Shown here: piece by piece, positions 9,163 to 17,462 of the stretch
Layout: each line of letters begins with the position of its first letter
Position numbering within the stretch: position 1 is the first letter of the stretch
Source of the DNA: UBA4722 sp044221135
Lineage (GTDB): Bacteria; Pseudomonadota; Gammaproteobacteria; DSM-16500
Length of the DNA: 64,000 bases
Reading direction: 5' to 3'
NCBI GenBank assembly: GCA_044221135.1
Contig: JBGAPT010000004.1
Coordinates: forward strand, 33,705-97,704
Translations under genes and position numbers: made by a program
The notes under the pieces: model-generated
Databases searched by the model: none
What the model saw: only the letters and a program-made list of their open reading frames with translations
What the model was told of the DNA's origin: nothing

Positions 9163-9295
9163 AGTGGTAGCGGGGATGACATAGTGGAAAGCGGAGATGA
9201 CACTGTACTAATTGACATGAGAATGTTGCTTCTGTGAGCTCTAGGGAGAAGAAGCTCAGAGAAGCAACAAAATTTGTGGAGATATCAGTAAGAGG

Positions 9296-10054
9296 TTACA
9301 GACTACTATTACTCTTGAGCGATGTTCCTGGGTCGGGTGCCGTTAAAGTTTCCTTCATGGCTGCTCTGAGTTGAGCTTCTTCAGAATAGAAATGCTTATA
9401 TCTCTCTATTGCTAGTGGAACGATACATGCGCCTAGGAATAAGCCAATCGGTCCTGCAAGTACACCCATACCTGCTAATTTAAGAACAGCGGTTGTAAGG
9501 CCTGCTGCAGCAAGAAAGCTACCAAAAGCATCTGCTATTTGACATACAAAAGTTTTGACTACTGCGGGGGTATTACGTTTAGTATAGAGAACGTTTAGAT
9601 TCGATACGAAATCTTTTATGAGTTCCTCATTATCCTGGAACCACTGGTTAGGAGTTTTCCGTTGCTGGCGAGCTGTTTGTAAGCTCTTTTTGATTTCGTC
9701 CAATTTTTCAAGAAATCGAGATAATTCCGTACAGCCGTCAAGAAGCTCTGTATCATACTGCCCTTTTTCGTCTGCCTCATTTTGTGCAAAATCACCTTGT
9801 AAACAAGCTTGTTGGAATTTAGAGAATAGGTCATTTGTTATTTTATCAAAAGGTGAAAGAGGTGCTTCTGCGCTTTTTCTCTCTAATAAAGGCGTTGTCT
9901 CCCTTGGAGTAGTAGATGCATTCTCCTTTTTTACTTCTTCTTTTTTAACCTCTCCAAAAGGCGTATTTCCAGTACGTTTTACATATCTACTTTCTCTAAA
10001 AAGAGATTGCGTCCAGGAACTTTTAAAATGTTCTTTAGGGGAAAAAAATGCCAT
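9296..10054 (-). CDS. Orphan protein with paired hydrophobic segment; effector candidate
   Basis: The 252-residue protein has a polar, Lys/Glu/Thr-rich N-terminal 70 residues, a helical middle (roughly 70-170) and a Gly/Ala-rich hydrophobic hairpin near 180-220 (LAGMGVLAGPIGLFLGACIV). A short polar tail ends SLKSNSSL. There is no signal peptide. GGAGG lies a few bases upstream of the ATG at 10054. The same build (disordered head, helices, late hydrophobic hairpin, Ser/Thr-rich tail) recurs in the proteins at 35233 and 54006, suggesting a shared way of engaging membranes. I recognise no family. It is divergent from the 10262 gene. Confidence 0.6.
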   Translation of the reverse strand: MAFFSPKEHFKSSWTQSLFRESRYVKRTGNTPFGEVKKEEVKKENASTTPRETTPLLERKSAEAPLSPFDKITNDLFSKFQQACLQGDFAQNEADEKGQYDTELLDGCTELSRFLEKLDEIKKSLQTARQQRKTPNQWFQDNEELIKDFVSNLNVLYTKRNTPAVVKTFVCQIADAFGSFLAAAGLTTAVLKLAGMGVLAGPIGLFLGACIVPLAIERYKHFYSEEAQLRAAMKETLTAPDPGTSLKSNSSL

Positions 10055-10261
10055 GTTTCATACCTCCCATTATCCGATGCTTGATAGCGACATCGCATTT
10101 TATTATAAAAAATGATGTCTATCCTATCTCAATTCCAAGGTGAATCCAATGAAATTTTTATAAAATCTCAAAAATATAGTTTAATTCTATATCGTAAAAA
10201 TAGTCTTAATCAGTTAAACTTAACCTCATAAAAATATACTCAGTAACAAAGGAGAGTTGCG

Positions 10262-10963
10262 ATGCCTGCACAAACTACTTCTGCTGTAATGCAACAGTTA
10301 ACAGAAAATGCTGCTGTCACTTCTACACAATCTACAACATTATTACCCAGCGAATCTTTGCCTGTATCTGCATCCGTCAGCACTTTATGCAGCAGTGTAA
10401 CAGCATTCACCCTACTGGATGGTACTTACAGATTAATATTAGGCATGTCAGAAATCTTTCTAGCTCTCTATCATACTGAGAACACGCTTGCATCAAACAA
10501 ACTCACTAAAGATACATTCCTACTGCTGGGTCTGTGGGACATGTTTGTCGCTTCACCTGAAGTTTACTTTGGCATACAAGCATCCCAAACAGGCTCTGCT
10601 ACATTCGCATTTCAAGGATTAGCACTCACCAAGGCATTGGATTGTTTAGGTTACGTCATCAATATAACATCCAATGAGCGGCCTGCAACAAACTCAGCTA
10701 ATATTTTATTAAAAAGTATAGAGTCGATTGGCTGGGGATTATTATCGTTTGATCAGCAGCCGGCGGGTTTAATTTTTCTAACGGCTGCGCTGAGTTATAA
10801 ATTTGACAATAATGTGAAACAGAAAGCTAATCGAGCAGTGAGTTATTTGAAAAATTTATTTTCAGGCCCTTTTTACGAGAGTAAAGGCCAGCAAAGAACT
10901 GCTGCAGAGGAAAGTGGGCTTTCACGGACTACTTCTTTGCATGACCTGAGGATGGCAATGTAG
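10262..10963 (+). CDS. Orphan protein with several hydrophobic segments
   Basis: The 233-residue protein is preceded by AAAGGAGA at a good distance from the ATG. It starts with about 35 Ser/Thr/Gln-rich residues. Four moderately hydrophobic segments follow (around 40-70, 80-105, 115-140 and 155-180), then a basic linker (KQKANRAVSYLKN) and a polar tail ending LHDLRMAM. It looks membrane-associated. No known family is apparent. It is 60 bp upstream of the mscS-type gene in the same direction and could share a transcript with it, but that gene has its own ribosome site. Confidence 0.6.
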   Translation: MPAQTTSAVMQQLTENAAVTSTQSTTLLPSESLPVSASVSTLCSSVTAFTLLDGTYRLILGMSEIFLALYHTENTLASNKLTKDTFLLLGLWDMFVASPEVYFGIQASQTGSATFAFQGLALTKALDCLGYVINITSNERPATNSANILLKSIESIGWGLLSFDQQPAGLIFLTAALSYKFDNNVKQKANRAVSYLKNLFSGPFYESKGQQRTAAEESGLSRTTSLHDLRMAM

Positions 10964-11023
10964 AAGGTAGTGTTTATTATTAAAAGCACCCACGACCCAC
11001 TAAAGAAAGGAGAATAAATAACC

Positions 11024-12334
11024 ATGCTAACCATCCAAACTATCTTTCATTCACTCGATAAAAATAATTTCTTTTCTCTTTTAATTTACTGGATCATCTT
11101 GATTGGATTACTATTCAGTTTCCAAATCTGGAAAATAAAAAAAAATAAATTAGATAGTAAAGCCACCTCCCTGACTTCCATTATTTACTCTGTCATACAA
11201 GGCATCCAAATACCGCTTATTTTTATCATTCTAATATATGCAGGGTATCTCACATTAGAAGTATGGCGTTATTTATTTAATCTTCCTTTAACTACTTGGT
11301 TTTTTCAACCGGCGCTGTATCTATTAAAAATCGCAGAATATGTGACGTATTTTTTCTTGGTATTGGAAATCTATCATATTTTAAATACGCATTTATTAAA
11401 CTGGCTCGTTCATACAAAAAAAGAAGCTGCATTTGTTGTGATATCTACCCTGACTCAAAGTTTATATGCTGCGATTACTTTACTGATGATCACTCTTTTT
11501 ATTCCCTTACTAGGCATGACGGGATTTCAAGAAGAATTATTAGCAAAAATAACAAAATTACTTTTGATAGCGACAATAGGCTGGATATTTATACAAATTG
11601 TGAATGGCATTCAAAAATTAATTATTCGTCATATTGATATTGCGAATAATAGCGGCATTAAAGTGCGCGCCATTAATACGCAAGTGATACTGCTTAAAAA
11701 AATAATTCAAACTATCATTATTATCATTACTGTTGCAGTGGGATTAATGACTTTTGATAGTGTGAGAAATCTAGGCGCAGGGTTACTCACCACGGCTGGC
11801 GTACTCGGTGCTATAGGTGCTTTTGCAAGCCAACAAAGCTTAAGTCGATTATTTACAGGTTTACAGTTGGCTTTTTCTCAGCCTATCCGAATTGGTGACA
11901 CTGTCATCATCGAAAATGAAAATGGTCAGATAGAAGAAATTACGCTTTCTTATGTCGTAGTCAAGCTTTGGGATTTGCGACGATTAATTTTACCTACGGA
12001 TTATTTTTTTTCCAAAGGATTGCAAAATTTAACGAGAAATTCCACTGAATTATTAGGTACTATTTTTATTTATGCTGATTATACGCTACCCATTGATGCA
12101 GTGAGAGAAAAGTTTTTTGAATACGTAAACAATTCTGAGCTGTGGAATAAAAATGTGATGACATTTCAGGTGAGTGATATTAAAGATCATACACTTGAGT
12201 TACGCGGATTGGTCAGCGCAAATGATGCGACCACTTTATGGAATTTACGCTGTGACATAAGAGAAAAACTTATAAAATTTATTGTGGATACGTATCCGAA
12301 TGCACTGCCAATGACAAGGAATAGGGCTCTGTAG
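11024..12334 (+). CDS. MscS-family mechanosensitive channel
   Basis: The 436-residue protein has about five N-terminal membrane helices followed by the conserved MscS pore and beta domain. The pore-lining helix is Gly/Ala-rich (GAGLLTTAGVLGAIGAFASQ), then SLSRLFTGLQLAFSQPIRIGD and VVVKLWDLRRLILP as in MscS and YnaI-type channels. These channels open under membrane tension and release solutes on hypo-osmotic shock. It is longer than minimal MscS (286 residues) because of extra N-terminal helices, closer to YnaI/MSL-type homologues. AAAGGAG precedes the start. Confidence 0.88.
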   Translation: MLTIQTIFHSLDKNNFFSLLIYWIILIGLLFSFQIWKIKKNKLDSKATSLTSIIYSVIQGIQIPLIFIILIYAGYLTLEVWRYLFNLPLTTWFFQPALYLLKIAEYVTYFFLVLEIYHILNTHLLNWLVHTKKEAAFVVISTLTQSLYAAITLLMITLFIPLLGMTGFQEELLAKITKLLLIATIGWIFIQIVNGIQKLIIRHIDIANNSGIKVRAINTQVILLKKIIQTIIIIITVAVGLMTFDSVRNLGAGLLTTAGVLGAIGAFASQQSLSRLFTGLQLAFSQPIRIGDTVIIENENGQIEEITLSYVVVKLWDLRRLILPTDYFFSKGLQNLTRNSTELLGTIFIYADYTLPIDAVREKFFEYVNNSELWNKNVMTFQVSDIKDHTLELRGLVSANDATTLWNLRCDIREKLIKFIVDTYPNALPMTRNRAL

Positions 12335-12344
12335 TATACTGGTG

Positions 12345-12480
12345 TAGCATTGTCATCCTGAGTGTAGCGCATGAGTGTCCTGTTTTGCAAAAGTGCTATT
12401 ATCGGGTCTCTTCTCTCGCAGGAGGCCTTGTTGAAAAAATCAGGAATAACAGTCGTCATTGCGAGCCCTTACAAGGGTGT
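12345..12480. repeat. REP-like noncoding segment between mscS-type and antiporter genes
   Basis: It contains ATTGTCATCCTGAGTG and CGTCATTGCGAGCCC, words that recur in other gaps of the window. The antiporter frame is open through it, but no ribosome site supports a start here. Confidence 0.4.
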
Positions 12481-12513
12481 GCAGTGGCTCTAATAATAGA
12501 AGGAGATCTATCA

Positions 12514-14190
12514 ATGTCCCAGAGTATCCCATTGATTACGACTCTTGCTATCGCGCTTGGTTTGGCTTTATTACTCGGCTTTTTAGCTGCTCGTCTCAAA
12601 TTGCCTGTATTACTCGGCTATTTAGTCACAGGCATTCTTGTAGGTCCATACACACCTGGTTTTGTTGCAAACGCGCAAATTGCCAGAGAACTTTCCGAAC
12701 TGGGTGTGATGCTGCTGATGTTTGGCGTAGGGCTGCATTTTTCTTTAAGCGATTTAATGACTGTACGTAAAATTGCACTGCCCGGTGCGGTGCTACAAAT
12801 TATTGTAGCCACTGCACTGGGCACTTGGGTTGCAACTGTCTGGGGTTGGCGTCTTGGAGAGGCATTAATATTTGGATTATCTCTCTCTGTCGCCAGTACC
12901 GTTGTGTTATTGCGCGCTTTAGAAGTACAACACAATGCACTCGAATCCATTAGCGGACGTATTGCGGTGGGTTGGCTGGTTGTAGAAGACATTGCTATGG
13001 TAATTGTCATCGTATTACTTCCACCTTTCGCTGGATGGCTTGATGGTAAACCAGGCGTAGGAATAGAAGCTAATTTGCTAGAAACACTAGGTTTCATACT
13101 TTTTAAAATTTCAGCTTTTGTTGCTTTCATGATAATCGTTGGCTACAAACTATTTCCTAAAATACTCTGGCACATTACGCGCACGGGTTCGCGAGAATTG
13201 TTTACACTGTGTGTGATTGCTACGGCTATTACAGTTGCTTTTATTTCTTCTAAATTATTTGGGGTTTCTTTTGCGCTGGGGGCTTTTTTTGCTGGCATGA
13301 TGATGCGTGAATCTCAGCTCAGCCGCCGTGCAGCAGAAGAATCATTACCATTACGAGAAGCATTTGCTGTTCTTTTCTTTGTTTCAGTTGGAATGTTGTT
13401 TGATCCCCGTGTATTAATACATCATCCGATAGAAGTGCTTGCTGTAATAGGTGTTATTGTTGTTGGAAAAACGCTTGCGGCTGCTATTTTAATTTTATGT
13501 TTTCGTTACCCACTCAATACAGCATTGTTAGTGTCTGCGGGCCTTGCTCAAATAGGGGAATTCTCCTTTATTCTGGCAGGGCTCGGCGTAGAATTAGGGC
13601 TTTTGCCTGTTGCAGGACAAAGTTTAATTTTAGCGGGTGCATTTATTTCAATTGCACTGAATCCATTATTATTCAAATTGATTGGACCCTTTCAACATTG
13701 GATAACTTCTAAATCTGCTTTTGCAAAAAAGTTGCAGCAATCCGCGAACCCGTTACCCGCATTACCCATCATAACAGATGAAAAATATCTTTCAGGCCAG
13801 GTTGTTTTAGTAGGATATGGTCAAATGGAACAACGAATCGGTGAAATACTTTTCAAAAATGGTATACCCTATATCGTTTCTGAAAAGACTAAAGTCAGTG
13901 AAATGACAGCTCTCTTTGAAAATGTGCCTGAACCAGAGATATTAATTAAAACCCATGTGTCTCGTGCCAGTATGTTAATCATTGCTATTTCAGATATGTT
14001 CTATGTTCAAGCATTAATTAAAACTGCACGTACCATTAACCCTACTATAAAAATTCTAGTTTGTGTGCATAATAAAAAAGAAGCTCGTTTATTATCAAAT
14101 GAATCGGTAGAAAAAGTTTTTTATAGTGAAGATGAACTGGCTACTAATATCAGTACTTATGTGCTTAATCGGTATGGGATTGTAAGTTAA
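12514..14190 (+). CDS. CPA2 monovalent cation:proton antiporter (KefB/YbaL-like)
   Basis: I chose the ATG at 12514 (558 residues) because GAAGGAG lies 10 nt upstream; the open frame extends further 5' only through repeat sequence. Residues 1-400 form a 12-13 helix CPA2 exchanger domain (LPVLLGYLVTGILVGPYTPGF, ELGVMLLMFGVGLHFS, LFFVSVGMLFDP, AGLAQIGEFSFILAGLG). The C-terminal part (about 430-558) resembles a TrkA-N/RCK domain, but the nucleotide loop reads GYGQMEQRIG rather than GxGxxG, and the acidic residue at the end of the second strand is followed by KTK. Ligand binding may be lost or altered. Family function is potassium or sodium efflux in exchange for protons at the inner membrane. Confidence 0.85.
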   Translation: MSQSIPLITTLAIALGLALLLGFLAARLKLPVLLGYLVTGILVGPYTPGFVANAQIARELSELGVMLLMFGVGLHFSLSDLMTVRKIALPGAVLQIIVATALGTWVATVWGWRLGEALIFGLSLSVASTVVLLRALEVQHNALESISGRIAVGWLVVEDIAMVIVIVLLPPFAGWLDGKPGVGIEANLLETLGFILFKISAFVAFMIIVGYKLFPKILWHITRTGSRELFTLCVIATAITVAFISSKLFGVSFALGAFFAGMMMRESQLSRRAAEESLPLREAFAVLFFVSVGMLFDPRVLIHHPIEVLAVIGVIVVGKTLAAAILILCFRYPLNTALLVSAGLAQIGEFSFILAGLGVELGLLPVAGQSLILAGAFISIALNPLLFKLIGPFQHWITSKSAFAKKLQQSANPLPALPIITDEKYLSGQVVLVGYGQMEQRIGEILFKNGIPYIVSEKTKVSEMTALFENVPEPEILIKTHVSRASMLIIAISDMFYVQALIKTARTINPTIKILVCVHNKKEARLLSNESVEKVFYSEDELATNISTYVLNRYGIVS

Positions 14191-14217
14191 TCTTAGGTAG
14201 CTAAAAACTCATTCATG

Positions 14218-15228
14218 TCATCCCCGCGAAGGCGGGGATGTGAATTCACATTTGAAGTGCACCAACTGTTTTATAAAAACCTGAGCAGGCGTTTTGTATC
14301 CTAAACATTTTCGTGGCGTATGGTTATAGTTTGCCACGATTTTTTCAATATCTTGGTGACTCAGCTCCCCTAGATCCGTTTTGCGTGGTAAAAATGCACG
14401 CAATCGTCCAATCGCATTTTCTACTCCGCCTTTTTGCCAAGGTGATTTCACATCGCAAAAATAAGTCTTTATTCCCACCCTATTTAATTGATGATGTTGA
14501 GCAAATTCACTTCCATTGTCAAACGTTACACTTTTCGCCAGTGATTGAGGGAGGCAACCGAGTAGATCCTTTAATTGATTTACAACTCCTTCCGCTCCTT
14601 TATTCTTTAAAATAAACAGCTTAAGAACTCGTGATTGACGTTCTTGAGCAACTAAAAGAGATTGGCCATACTTTGAGAACAGCATCAGATCAGCCTCCCA
14701 ATGACCGGGACTCGCTCGTTTTTCTATGTAGTGCGGTCGCTGATCTATTGAAACTCGATGTTTAATCAAAGACGCTGAACTTCCTCCTTTTCGTCCATAC
14801 CAGCCACGCTTACTCTTTCGACGACGCAAATAATTTCGCCAACTATAATCTTTTGTTCTCACAAGTTGCGCGTAAATAAAACGATATATTGACTCATAAG
14901 AAATTATTTTGCATCCTTGCTCCTGCATCAGCCAGTGAGAGGTCTGTTGGGGTGACCATCCCATAGTAAGTTTGTCCATCACAATGGACCTCAAACCTGG
15001 TTGACGCTCCAATTTGCTTCCTTTCCAGCGTCTACTACCAGCAAGTTGCTGTGCATAACCTGCTGAATAGCCTTGGCTTTTTGTCTTATTACGCTTTAAC
15101 TCTCGAGTAATCGTCGATGTCGAGCGATCCAAAGCTGCTGCAATTTGCCCGTTCGTTTTCCCTTCTCTACAAAGATAGGAAATCGCATTTCTCTCTTCGG
15201 GCGAGAGTTGTCTGTATTTTTTTCCCAT
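14218..15228 (-). CDS. IS30-family transposase
   Basis: The 336-residue DDE transposase has an N-terminal helix-turn-helix (QLSPEERNAISYLCREGKT; GQIAAALDRSTSTITREL) and a catalytic triad Asp180 (HWEAD), Asp237 (TFDNGSEF) and Glu270 (GGVENAIGRLR) with the DD(33)E spacing of IS30. It appears intact and is identical in protein sequence to the copy at 61349. The last codon inside the element is Thr330; residues 331-336 (SPPSRG) and the TGA stop are read from the flanking palindrome. It cuts and joins the element ends. Confidence 0.95.
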   Translation of the reverse strand: MGKKYRQLSPEERNAISYLCREGKTNGQIAAALDRSTSTITRELKRNKTKSQGYSAGYAQQLAGSRRWKGSKLERQPGLRSIVMDKLTMGWSPQQTSHWLMQEQGCKIISYESIYRFIYAQLVRTKDYSWRNYLRRRKSKRGWYGRKGGSSASLIKHRVSIDQRPHYIEKRASPGHWEADLMLFSKYGQSLLVAQERQSRVLKLFILKNKGAEGVVNQLKDLLGCLPQSLAKSVTFDNGSEFAQHHQLNRVGIKTYFCDVKSPWQKGGVENAIGRLRAFLPRKTDLGELSHQDIEKIVANYNHTPRKCLGYKTPAQVFIKQLVHFKCEFTSPPSRG

Positions 15229-15272
15229 AGTGGCACCAAGTATAACTGGTGCACTTCGTTTGTGAAGTCATA
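14239..15272 (-). mobile_element. IS30-family insertion sequence, copy 1 (1034 bp)
   Basis: The ends TGTGAATTCACATTTGAAG and TATGACTTCACAAACGAAG (other strand) form inverted repeats of about 26 bp with five mismatches, continuing through GTGCACCA. GGA is duplicated at 14236-14238 and 15273-15275. The target is one arm of a family A palindrome. Confidence 0.93.
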
Positions 15273-15388
15273 GGACCCATCAGGACTTGTCTCCTTCACT
15301 ACCCTCCTTCTTGATAATTCAATTTCTATTGTACTAATTATCGCTTGGTGGTATTTGCATGACGGGTCCCCGCCTTCGCGGGGATGAC

Positions 15389-15475
15389 AGCGTGGGGAGC
15401 GGGGATGACAGAGTGGGGAGCGAGGATGACAGAGTGGGGAACGGGGATGACAGAGTGGGAATCGGGGATGACACA
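15389..15475. repeat. Tandem 20-21 bp units next to family A copy 2
   Basis: Four near-identical units of the form AGAGTGGGGAGCGGGGATGAC follow the palindrome end. Unlike a CRISPR array, there are no unique spacers between units. No gene is present. Confidence 0.8.
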
Positions 15476-15566
15476 ACACAAAGTTTATTGACATTGAATA
15501 ACCAAATGATATTATTCCACCCTCTTATATATCAAATTGATTAATTATATAAAAAACATTTATTCT

Positions 15567-16484
15567 ATGAATCTATCACGTATCAATCTCAACCTGTTAG
15601 TTGCACTTAACGCGCTTGTTGAAGAAAAAAGTGTAACGCGTGCGGGTAAAAAATTGTTTATTACGCAAGCTGCGATGAGCAATGTATTAAAACAATTGCG
15701 CACCTTATTTAATGATCCACTATTGGTGCAAGTGGGTAAAACGATGGTGCCAACTCGCTATGCAGAGAGCATACAGCCTATCGTCAAAGTATGGCTAGCA
15801 CAGGCCAATGCTATTTTTAATCCTCTACCCTTTGATGCAGCAAGTAGTACGCGCAAATTTACACTTGCCATTGATGAATTCACTGATTTTCTCTTATTAC
15901 CCACACTCTATAATTATATAGAAAAACACGCCCCTGCTATTGAATTATCTATTAAACATATTTTACCCACGAATGAAAAAATAATTTTAGAGTCCAATGA
16001 TATTGATCTTGCGATTTTTTCATCAAGTCATTTTGAGCATTTAAAAAATGCTTCTTATGAAATATTATTTAGAGAAAAAATGGTTTGTCTTGGTAAAAAA
16101 AATCATCCTCTTTTTAAATCTACACTTACATTAAAAAAATACCTTTCTGCAAAACATATTGGATTAATACTTAAAAATAACAATACATCGCATTTAGTCG
16201 ACGCTGTCTTGCAGAACCTAGGCTACCAACGCAATATAGCGTTGCGCACAACTAATATCGTACCGGCACTCTATACCGTTTTAAATAGCCATCTGATTGC
16301 GACCATACCAGAGAGTCTCGCAACAGAAGCAGCACGTTTATTTAAGGCTAAAATAAAACCGTGCCCTTTTATTATTCCACCCATCACGTTTGTACAAGCC
16401 TGGCATGCTTTTACTGAACTAGATGAAGGCTGTCTATGGCTGAGAAAAACAGTCAGGCAATTAACGAGTAAAATTTCAAGTTAA
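15567..16484 (+). CDS. LysR-family transcriptional regulator
   Basis: The ATG at 15567 (305 residues) is preferred over an upstream TTG because it places the family-typical start MNLSRINLNLLVALNALVEE at the N-terminus. Residues 8-65 are the winged HTH (VTRAGKKLFITQAAMSNVLK, then LFNDPLLVQVGKTMVPT), as in the NodD/LeuO-like branch with PLLVR..  motifs. The rest is a periplasmic-binding-like effector domain. It lies 15 bp upstream of the patatin gene, the same direction, so the two are probably one operon. This is unusual because LysR regulators more often control divergent genes. The inducer is unknown. Confidence 0.88.
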   Translation: MNLSRINLNLLVALNALVEEKSVTRAGKKLFITQAAMSNVLKQLRTLFNDPLLVQVGKTMVPTRYAESIQPIVKVWLAQANAIFNPLPFDAASSTRKFTLAIDEFTDFLLLPTLYNYIEKHAPAIELSIKHILPTNEKIILESNDIDLAIFSSSHFEHLKNASYEILFREKMVCLGKKNHPLFKSTLTLKKYLSAKHIGLILKNNNTSHLVDAVLQNLGYQRNIALRTTNIVPALYTVLNSHLIATIPESLATEAARLFKAKIKPCPFIIPPITFVQAWHAFTELDEGCLWLRKTVRQLTSKISS

Positions 16485-16499
16485 GTTAGGATGAATCAG

Positions 16500-17402
16500 A
16501 TGATTAAATTTTTTATTATGATTTTCATGATATGTTGTATAACAGCATGTTCATTCTCACCGCCTGTTACCGCGCCACTGACCGAGCCAAAATCAACTTA
16601 TTTACGGAAAGTACATCCACAAGTCATCCTTGTACTAGGGAGTGGCAGTGCACGTGGATTTGCACATGCGGGCGTCTTAAAAGCATTAGAAAAGAATCAT
16701 ATTCCTATTGATATGATAGTCGGTACAAGCGCTGGCAGTATTGTGGGAGCATTGTATGCAGGGCATCCTTCAGCAAGCGCCTTAGAGCAATTACTTTTAA
16801 CAACACCCAAAAGTCAAGTCATTCAATTCTCATTAATCAATATTTTCTCCGGGCCTTTTCGTGGTGATGTATTGCAGCGCTATTTAATTTCTCACATCAA
16901 GGCTGCTTCTTTTGATCAGCTTGAAATTCCTTTTATTGCGGTTGCAACTAACATAAAAACAGGCCAAATTCATGCATTTAGCAGCGGACCCATTGCACCC
17001 GCTGTGAATGCATCAAGCGCTGCGCCGCCATTTTTTAAGCCTGTGCAGCTTTATGGTGAAACTTATGTTGATGGTGGCTTGGTTGATCCTGTCGCAGTGG
17101 ATGTTGCACAAAAATTCCATCCTAAAATCATTATTGCAGTGAACCTTGCCCCTTATTTATCTGAAAAAATTTCACACGCTAATATGGGCGTGCTGATGCG
17201 AGGCTTTGGAATGATGTTGTCTAAGCTATCTCAGTATAGTGCAGAGAAAGCGGATATTATTATTCATCCGAAGATGGGTGATATTGATATGTTTGACGGA
17301 GTCGATCGAAAACAGAGTATGAAAGCAGGTTTTGAAACAACAATGCATCAGATGCCTGCCATAAAAAAATTGCTTGCTGAAAATAATATTGCATTGCGGT
17401 AG
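16500..17402 (+). CDS. Patatin-like phospholipase, lipoprotein (RssA-like)
   Basis: I chose the second ATG (16500, 300 residues) because AGGA sits 8 nt before it; an ATG at 16491 abuts that site. A lipoprotein signal ends in CCITAC, so the mature protein should be membrane-anchored at Cys17. The patatin catalytic parts are all present: oxyanion loop GSGSARG, nucleophile GTSAG (Ser77), and the dyad Asp in YVDGGLVDP. These enzymes hydrolyse acyl esters of phospholipids; relatives in intracellular pathogens act on host lipids, but RssA-type housekeeping proteins are equally close. It follows the LysR gene by 15 bp. Confidence 0.9.
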   Translation: MIKFFIMIFMICCITACSFSPPVTAPLTEPKSTYLRKVHPQVILVLGSGSARGFAHAGVLKALEKNHIPIDMIVGTSAGSIVGALYAGHPSASALEQLLLTTPKSQVIQFSLINIFSGPFRGDVLQRYLISHIKAASFDQLEIPFIAVATNIKTGQIHAFSSGPIAPAVNASSAAPPFFKPVQLYGETYVDGGLVDPVAVDVAQKFHPKIIIAVNLAPYLSEKISHANMGVLMRGFGMMLSKLSQYSAEKADIIIHPKMGDIDMFDGVDRKQSMKAGFETTMHQMPAIKKLLAENNIALR

Positions 17403-17462
17403 CTGAGCTATTCAGCCGTCATTGCTGTAAGTGTTACATAAAGAATCAAAAAATAATTAACA

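Larger units (their letters stand above)
14217..15388. repeat. Family A palindromic element, copy 2, split by IS30
   Basis: The left arm lies at 14217-14238 and the rest at 15273-15388. With the insertion sequence and one 3-bp duplication removed it is a normal 135-bp element. The insertion sits in the left arm after GCGGGGA. Confidence 0.9.

Noticed and set aside
8929..9237. 102-residue frame after the nuclease-like gene
   Set aside because: It reads through a family A palindromic element and its flanks; similar spurious frames occur at other copies.
15389..15475. CRISPR-like array of 20-21 bp units
   Set aside because: Units are directly adjacent with no unique spacers, and they derive from palindrome flanks. 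No cas genes are present.
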